The notes beneath the pieces were generated by a model. That model was not told where the DNA came from. It searched no databases and saw only the letters and a list, made by a program, of their open reading frames with translations. A program made the translations under genes and the position numbers. Below are positions 25,061 to 28,933 of a DNA stretch of 28,933 nucleotides, one piece after another. The first letter of the stretch is position 1; each line of letters starts with the position of its first letter. Origin of the DNA: Methylococcaceae bacterium (lineage in GTDB: Bacteria > Pseudomonadota > Gammaproteobacteria > Methylococcales > Methylomonadaceae); NCBI GenBank assembly GCA_030618325.1, contig JAUXDP010000004.1, positions 1 to 28,933 of the forward strand. The letters run 5' to 3'.

Positions 25061-25216
25061 AATATGTTGTAACTGTTCAGCTCACGCCTGATTTTCACGA
25101 TTACGGCGTCAAAAGTGCTCATTTATACACATAAACTGCGCGCTTTTTCCTTGTACTCACAAAAACCAGACGCAATCTGAACAGTCACAGGGATATGCTG
25201 AATAGTTACAATATGT
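25061..25216. repeat. Family A long palindrome, copy 3 (purC-djlA divergent gap)
   Basis: Outer arms: TTGTAACTGTTCAGC (25067-25081) pairs with GCTGAATAGTTACAA (25197-25211), 14 of 15. Inner arms pair CTGTTCAG again with CTGAACAG (near 25178), so the left arm has two possible partners. The core, GCGTCAAAAGTGCTC, TTTATACACATAAA, then GCGCGCTTTTTCCTTG, closely follows the copy at 4310 in the same orientation. It occupies about 155 of the 217 bases between the divergent genes purC and djlA, so any promoter of either gene must overlap or flank it. Confidence 0.75.
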
Positions 25217-25254
25217 TATTAATGTATCATTTCTAAGAGTATGGATAAATAAGC

Positions 25255-26061
25255 ATGAGTTGGCTGGGTAAGTTTTTTGGGGGTGCATTTGGCTTTTTAT
25301 TGGGGGGGCCTTTAGGTGCAATTTTAGGTGCATCTATTGGTCATCAGTTTGACGAGGGCATGGCTGGTTTTGAAGGCATAGACCGGGGAACATTCGAACA
25401 CGGTGAGCAACATCGTGTACAAATGGCATTTTTCACGGCTACCTTTGCAATTATGGGGCATATTGCCAAAGCGGATGGCAAGGTATCTCAAGCCGAAATT
25501 AATCTCGCTAAGCGGGTTATGGATGAAATGGCTCTGTCGCCAGAAATGCGGGATACTGCGATAAAGTTGTTCCAACAGGGTAAAAAGAAAGATTTTTCCC
25601 TTGATGACGTGCTCATACAATTTCGTCATGAATGTCACCGGCGGGTCCACTTAATTCGTATGTTTTTGGAAATTCAACTGCAAGCAGCCTTAGCTGATGG
25701 TGTGCTTGACAGGGAAGAAGATCGGATATTGCTTCATATCTGTCAAATGCTCGGTGTTTCCCGTTTTGAATTTGAGCGTCTAAAAATTCAAATTCAGGCG
25801 CAACAACGCTTTTATAGTCACGGCAGACAACAGCAGGCTAGGGCAAAAACCTCTAGCTTGCAGGATGCCTATGCAATATTAGGAGTTGATGCTTCAGCAA
25901 GCGATGCCGAAGTTAAAAAAGCTTATCGGAGGCTGATGAATCAAAACCACCCGGACAAACTGGTCGCTAAGGGTCTTCCCGAAGAAATGATGACCTTGGC
26001 TAAAGAAAAAACCCAAAAAATCAGTAAAGCCTATGATGTTATTCAGAAGGCGAGGAAATAA
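25255..26061 (+). CDS. djlA: DjlA-like membrane-anchored co-chaperone (TerB + J domain)
   Basis: A 268-residue DnaK co-chaperone. The N-terminus is a glycine-rich membrane anchor (residues about 7-30, GGAFGFLLGGPLGAILGASI). Residues 54-185 are a TerB-like helical domain (AKADGKVSQAEINLAKRVM, LADGVLDREEDRILLHI). The C-terminal J domain is 203-268, with DAYAILGVDASASDAEVKKA, the HPD triad at 232-234 and a final helix AYDVIQKARK. Size and layout match E. coli DjlA (271). It overlaps the convergent engB by 23 bases. The ribosome site before ATG 25255 is weak. DjlA usually affects capsule and LPS regulation through the Rcs system in enterobacteria; no Rcs genes are visible here. Confidence 0.93.
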   Translation: MSWLGKFFGGAFGFLLGGPLGAILGASIGHQFDEGMAGFEGIDRGTFEHGEQHRVQMAFFTATFAIMGHIAKADGKVSQAEINLAKRVMDEMALSPEMRDTAIKLFQQGKKKDFSLDDVLIQFRHECHRRVHLIRMFLEIQLQAALADGVLDREEDRILLHICQMLGVSRFEFERLKIQIQAQQRFYSHGRQQQARAKTSSLQDAYAILGVDASASDAEVKKAYRRLMNQNHPDKLVAKGLPEEMMTLAKEKTQKISKAYDVIQKARK

Positions 26062-26659
26062 CTGCTCGGGCCAGCCAATCATCAAAAACAAGGTGCGCAT
26101 CATCAATACCCATTTTTTTCAATGCTGAGAATAACTGAATGGAAATTGGAAGCCCGAGAGTTTTTAGTTCTTTTTCAACTTTCAAAAGGGTGTTTTTTGC
26201 CGCACCGTAATTAAGCTTATCGGTTTTGGTTAGTAAAATATGTAAGGGTACCGAGGCATGTTCACACCAGTTAATCATTTGCCAATCAAATTCCGTCAAA
26301 GGGTGGCGAATATCCATCACTAAAACGATGCCACAAAGCGATTTACGGTTATGCAAATAACCTTCCATCAGCTGATACCATTGTTTCTTTATTTTCTCTG
26401 GCACTTTAGCATAGCCGTAACCCGGCAAATCAACAAATCGATGATCTTCATTGATTGCAAAAAAATTGAGCAATTGGGTGCGCCCAGGTGTCTTGCTGGT
26501 TCGCGCTAACGATTTTTGTCGTGTTATAGTGTTAATGGCACTGGATTTACCGGCATTAGAGCGACCGGCAAATGCTATTTCCTTACCTTGGTCGGCTGGA
26601 GTACCCGACAACTGTGCAGCACTGATTATAAAATGGGCTTGATGATATAGTGGATTCAT
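26039..26659 (-). CDS. engB: Ribosome biogenesis GTPase YihA/YsxC (EngB)
   Basis: Essential small GTPase for 50S subunit assembly. It is 206 residues when started at ATG 26659 (MNPLYHQAHF), which matches the E. coli protein MTNLNYQQTHF in position. G1 is GRSNAGKS (32-39), then TSKTPGRTQLLNFF (switch/G2), G3 DLPGYGYAKV, and G4 TKTD. A longer frame opens 138 bases upstream at 26797, but those 46 residues are a translation of the palindromic repeat and are not family-like, so I reject that start. The ribosome site is weak. The 3' end overlaps djlA by 23 bases, tail to tail. Confidence 0.95.
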   Translation of the reverse strand: MNPLYHQAHFIISAAQLSGTPADQGKEIAFAGRSNAGKSSAINTITRQKSLARTSKTPGRTQLLNFFAINEDHRFVDLPGYGYAKVPEKIKKQWYQLMEGYLHNRKSLCGIVLVMDIRHPLTEFDWQMINWCEHASVPLHILLTKTDKLNYGAAKNTLLKVEKELKTLGLPISIQLFSALKKMGIDDAHLVFDDWLARAVISSPSE

Positions 26660-26700
26660 CGATATCTTATTTTGGAATGCTATGGGTCTGGGATTATGAA

Positions 26701-26840
26701 GGACACCTCTAAGTGTGCCTTTTTGACCGATTTCGGCGTTGGATAATTTTCTGCGATCCTCATGTATCACATATACACTGCAGTTCTCGAAAATCATCCG
26801 TCTTGAACTCGAACAAACTACGAATTATTAGAGGCGCCCT
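26701..26840. repeat. Family A-like long palindrome, copy 4 (engB-kinase gap)
   Basis: Arms GGACACCTCTAA (26701-26712) against TTAGAGGCGCCC (26828-26839). The core runs GCGTTGGATAATTTTC, CTCATGTA, a seven-base loop, TACACTGC, then GAAAATCATCC; GGATAATTTTC pairs with GAAAATCATCC. The layout is that of the other family A copies, with a longer stem. Its translation on the minus strand extends the engB frame by false sequence. It lies between the divergent engB and the kinase operon. Confidence 0.7.
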
Positions 26841-26860
26841 AAATTGAATCCAGTTGTTTA

Positions 26861-26878
26861 CTTGAGCGTATTCTCAAG
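26861..26878 (+). promoter_or_regulatory. Inverted repeat CTTGAG-N6-CTCAAG upstream of the kinase operon
   Basis: Perfect 6-base arms separated by CGTATT, 111 bases before the kinase ATG. With the second repeat at 26894 it makes a pair of short operator-like sites. Not followed by T residues, so not a terminator. Confidence 0.35.
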
Positions 26879-26893
26879 CATCGAAATAATAGT

Positions 26894-26908
26894 ATGCTAT
26901 TTTAGCAT
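26894..26908 (+). promoter_or_regulatory. Inverted repeat ATGCTA-TTT-TAGCAT upstream of the kinase operon
   Basis: Perfect 6-base arms with a 3-base centre, 81 bases before the kinase ATG. TAATAG (26888-26893), directly before it, could be a -10 box, which would put the repeat on the start of transcription. No -35 at good spacing was seen. Confidence 0.35.
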
Positions 26909-26989
26909 TTCTCATAAATCCTTTTTTATCATTTCAATGCTTTGTTCTGCCATGGGTGTGGCTCGTACAAAGCGCGTGACATTAATATA

Positions 26990-28309
26990 ATGAGTTTACG
27001 TTTTCAGATTAACATTTATGTCCTCGTGTCGTCTCTATTACTTCTAGTAATCGGTAGCTCTGTAGTTATCTGGCAAGCTAAAAATGCAGTTGAGAAGGAA
27101 GTTGACTCATCCATTACCTTGGCTAAAAACCTGATAAAGTTAGGCTTTTCGAAATCCCAGAAGGCACAATGGGATGAAGCGTATTGGTTACGCCATTTAA
27201 CCTCACTTAAGCAAACTCGACATTTAACAATCCAGCTTAAATCACCTTCTGAAAATTATCCACAATTTGATAAAAACAAGGTGCGGCAGGATCCGAAAGA
27301 AATACCACCGCAATGGTTTATTAATCTCGTGTCAGTGGACTCTGTGTTGGTCGAGCATGAAATTATTTTTAATGATGGCAAAAAATATACATTCTTCATC
27401 AAAGCGGATCCTTTGGATGAAATAACTGAAGTTTGGCAAGAAAGCCTCACTTTTTTTAGTGTTCTATTTTTATTAACATTGTTTACTTTTTTAACTATTA
27501 ACCTTGCGTTCAATAAAGCAGTCAAATCTATTGCTATTATTGTCAACAACCTCAAGCACATAGAAACAGGGGAATACAGACAAAAACTGCCTGTATTTTC
27601 CACTTCAGAATATAATGATATTGCCATGGCGATTAATCATATGACTGATGTAATGGCAAGTACAGAGCAAGAGAATCGTGAGCTTACTCTGCATTCATTA
27701 AATATCCAGGAAGAAGAGCGGCGATATTTGTCCCAGGAACTACACGATGAATTGGGTCAATCACTCACAGCAATAAAAGTAATGGCAGTCACGGCCAATC
27801 ATGAACAAAGCAATACAGCTGAAATAACTGATTCTATTATCCAAATCTGTGATCATCTCATCACGGTTGTAAGAAATATGATGCATCAGTTACACCCTTT
27901 AATATTATCAGAATTAGGCTTAAAAGCTGCTCTGGAAGATTTAGTTAATCAGTGGTTAACCAGGAATCCTGAAATATCCATGGCATTAAAATGTAGCCAT
28001 CAAGCTAATCAATTAAATAACAATGCTGCTACCCAGGTGTTCAGAATTATCCAGGAATGTCTTACTAATGTTATTCGTCACGCCGAAGCAAAACAGGTTA
28101 ATATTGAGCTTTTGGTCAGTAATAATTACTCTCAAACACTTCTACTAAAAGTTATAGATGATGGTGTGGGATGCGACATTGACAGTAAAATATCGGGGTT
28201 TGGATTGCGTGGTATGCAAGAACGAATCAAGATGCTGGGCGGTGAACTCAATATTCAATCCGAACCCAATAGAGGGATGACGGTTACTGCTAACATACCT
28301 GTGCTATGA
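26990..28309 (+). CDS. Sensor histidine kinase, HisKA_3 type with MoxY/LapD-like sensor region
   Basis: A 439-residue membrane sensor kinase of the NarX/DegS class. Helix 1 is at about 8-28 (IYVLVSSLLLLVIGSSVVIW), a periplasmic region at 30-150 with predicted MoxY/LapD-like fold, helix 2 at 152-175, then HAMP (about 176-230). The HisKA_3 phospho-acceptor is His252 in YLSQELHDELGQSL. The ATPase part has the N box IIQECLTNVIRHA (354-366), DDGVG (390-394) and GFGLRGM (403-409). The stop overlaps the next ATG (ATGA), so it forms a pair with the response regulator. I start at ATG 26990; a TTG at 26942 would add 16 residues. The name MoxY is by domain likeness; the signal is unknown. Confidence 0.88.
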   Translation: MSLRFQINIYVLVSSLLLLVIGSSVVIWQAKNAVEKEVDSSITLAKNLIKLGFSKSQKAQWDEAYWLRHLTSLKQTRHLTIQLKSPSENYPQFDKNKVRQDPKEIPPQWFINLVSVDSVLVEHEIIFNDGKKYTFFIKADPLDEITEVWQESLTFFSVLFLLTLFTFLTINLAFNKAVKSIAIIVNNLKHIETGEYRQKLPVFSTSEYNDIAMAINHMTDVMASTEQENRELTLHSLNIQEEERRYLSQELHDELGQSLTAIKVMAVTANHEQSNTAEITDSIIQICDHLITVVRNMMHQLHPLILSELGLKAALEDLVNQWLTRNPEISMALKCSHQANQLNNNAATQVFRIIQECLTNVIRHAEAKQVNIELLVSNNYSQTLLLKVIDDGVGCDIDSKISGFGLRGMQERIKMLGGELNIQSEPNRGMTVTANIPVL

Positions 28310-28933
28310 GCAAAATTAAAATCATTCTGGTTGACGATCACGCCATAGTCCGTACTGGCTTCCGCTTACTACTAGCAACAAGCGATACCATTGAAGTGAT
28401 AGCAGAAGCGGATCGTGGTGAACAAGCCATTCAACTGGTTGAAAATAATCCAGTCGATGTTTTGGTGATGGATTTATCGATGCCAGGTATCGGTGGGCTG
28501 GAAACCATTCGGCGAATTTCTGAGCGAAACAGTCATGTCAAAATACTCGTTTTTAGCGTTCACGATGAACAAGTTTATGTCAGTCGCGCTTTGGATGCTG
28601 GCGCAAAAGGCTATATTACCAAAAATAGTGCGCCTGAAATTTTAAAAAAAGCTGTTCATCAAATAGCAGGAGGCAATCGTTACATTGAACAAGGATTGAT
28701 AAAAAAAACTGATCGACAATCACCTGATTGTAACTATCAAACTATTATTAATGATTTCAGTGCAAGAGAATTCGATATTTTTTTGCTTCTGGGTAGAGGG
28801 TTAACAGCTCATAAAATTGCTGATGAACTCTGTTTAGGCTATAAAACTGTTGCCAATTACAGCACTCAGATTAAAAAAAAGTTGCAGGTCGCTACGATTG
28901 CCGAGTTGGCAAATATTGCTTTATCACTTAGGA
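28306..28933 (+). CDS. LuxR-family (NarL/UvrY-type) response regulator, 3' end cut by window
   Basis: About 209 residues are visible, and the frame is still open at the end. Receiver domain: DDH at 10-12, phospho-acceptor Asp56 in VLVMDLSMPGIGG, and Lys106 in GYITKNSAPE. The C-terminal LuxR helix-turn-helix is recognisable as FSAREFDIFLLLGRGLTAHK, then IADELCLGYKTVANYSTQI, ending IAELANIAL. The glycine-rich LGRGLT and KTVANY are typical. It overlaps the kinase stop by four bases and is the cognate regulator; MoxX is the closest named type by context, but UvrY/GacA-like proteins look alike. Only the last few residues should be missing. Confidence 0.92.
   Translation, partial: MSKIKIILVDDHAIVRTGFRLLLATSDTIEVIAEADRGEQAIQLVENNPVDVLVMDLSMPGIGGLETIRRISERNSHVKILVFSVHDEQVYVSRALDAGAKGYITKNSAPEILKKAVHQIAGGNRYIEQGLIKKTDRQSPDCNYQTIINDFSAREFDIFLLLGRGLTAHKIADELCLGYKTVANYSTQIKKKLQVATIAELANIALSLR

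Overview
The window looks like a chromosomal stretch of an AT-rich gammaproteobacterium. Two conserved gene orders carry most of that call. The first is lptA-lptB-rpoN-hpf-rapZ, as in the enterobacterial lpt/rpoN region. The second is radC divergent from coaBC-dut-algC-argB, as in Pseudomonas. The sensor kinase at the right end has a MoxY/LapD-like N-terminus, and repeat-rich intergenic regions are common in methanotrophs, so a Methylococcales member is plausible. That last step is inference only: no methane or methanol oxidation gene is present.

Layout. 1-4310 (+): end of lptA, lptB, rpoN, hpf, rapZ (LPS transport, sigma-54, ribosome hibernation, RNase adaptor). 4428-8488 (-): gcvT-gcvP, glycine cleavage without gcvH. 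8621-11771: divergent mtaD and mtnA, which together give a methylthioadenosine salvage route via methylthioinosine, followed by cysZ, which overlaps the end of mtnA. 12078-13480 (+): proC-yggT. 13806-14807 (+): a secreted DUF4124 coiled-coil protein. 14829-19943 (-): operon coaBC-dut-algC-argB. 20023-20697 (+): radC, divergent from coaBC. 20719-23990 (-): a membrane protein beginning MCFS and a TonB-dependent receptor. 24126-25037 (-): purC. 25255-26061 (+): djlA, overlapping convergent engB (26039-26659, -). 26990-28933 (+): a HisKA_3-type sensor kinase and its LuxR-type response regulator, the latter cut by the window end.

Most of the window is housekeeping. I do not see a defence island, prophage, CRISPR array, tRNA, rRNA or intact insertion sequence, and I do not claim a new multigene system. 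The most unusual content lies between genes. There are at least six long imperfect palindromes in two families. Family A (about 3280-3440, 4310-4431, 25061-25216, 26701-26840) has a shared core design, a small central hairpin flanked by GCGTTG-like and CGCCTT-like blocks, with arms that pair within each copy but differ between copies. Family B (1134-1250 and, inverted, 13558-13682) looks like a MITE with GAG(G/A/C)CT(G/A)T ends. Two of these repeats create false upstream starts for rapZ and engB. Other points worth a look are an AlgC fused to a membrane sensor-like domain, the lack of ptsN in the rpoN cluster, a TonB receptor with a six-aspartate loop, and paired inverted repeats upstream of the two-component operon.

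Several starts were moved from the longest open frame to the start supported by family length and a Shine-Dalgarno: rapZ 3453, argB 15725, dut 18754, radC 20023 (TTG), MCFS protein 21450, engB 26659, kinase 26990.
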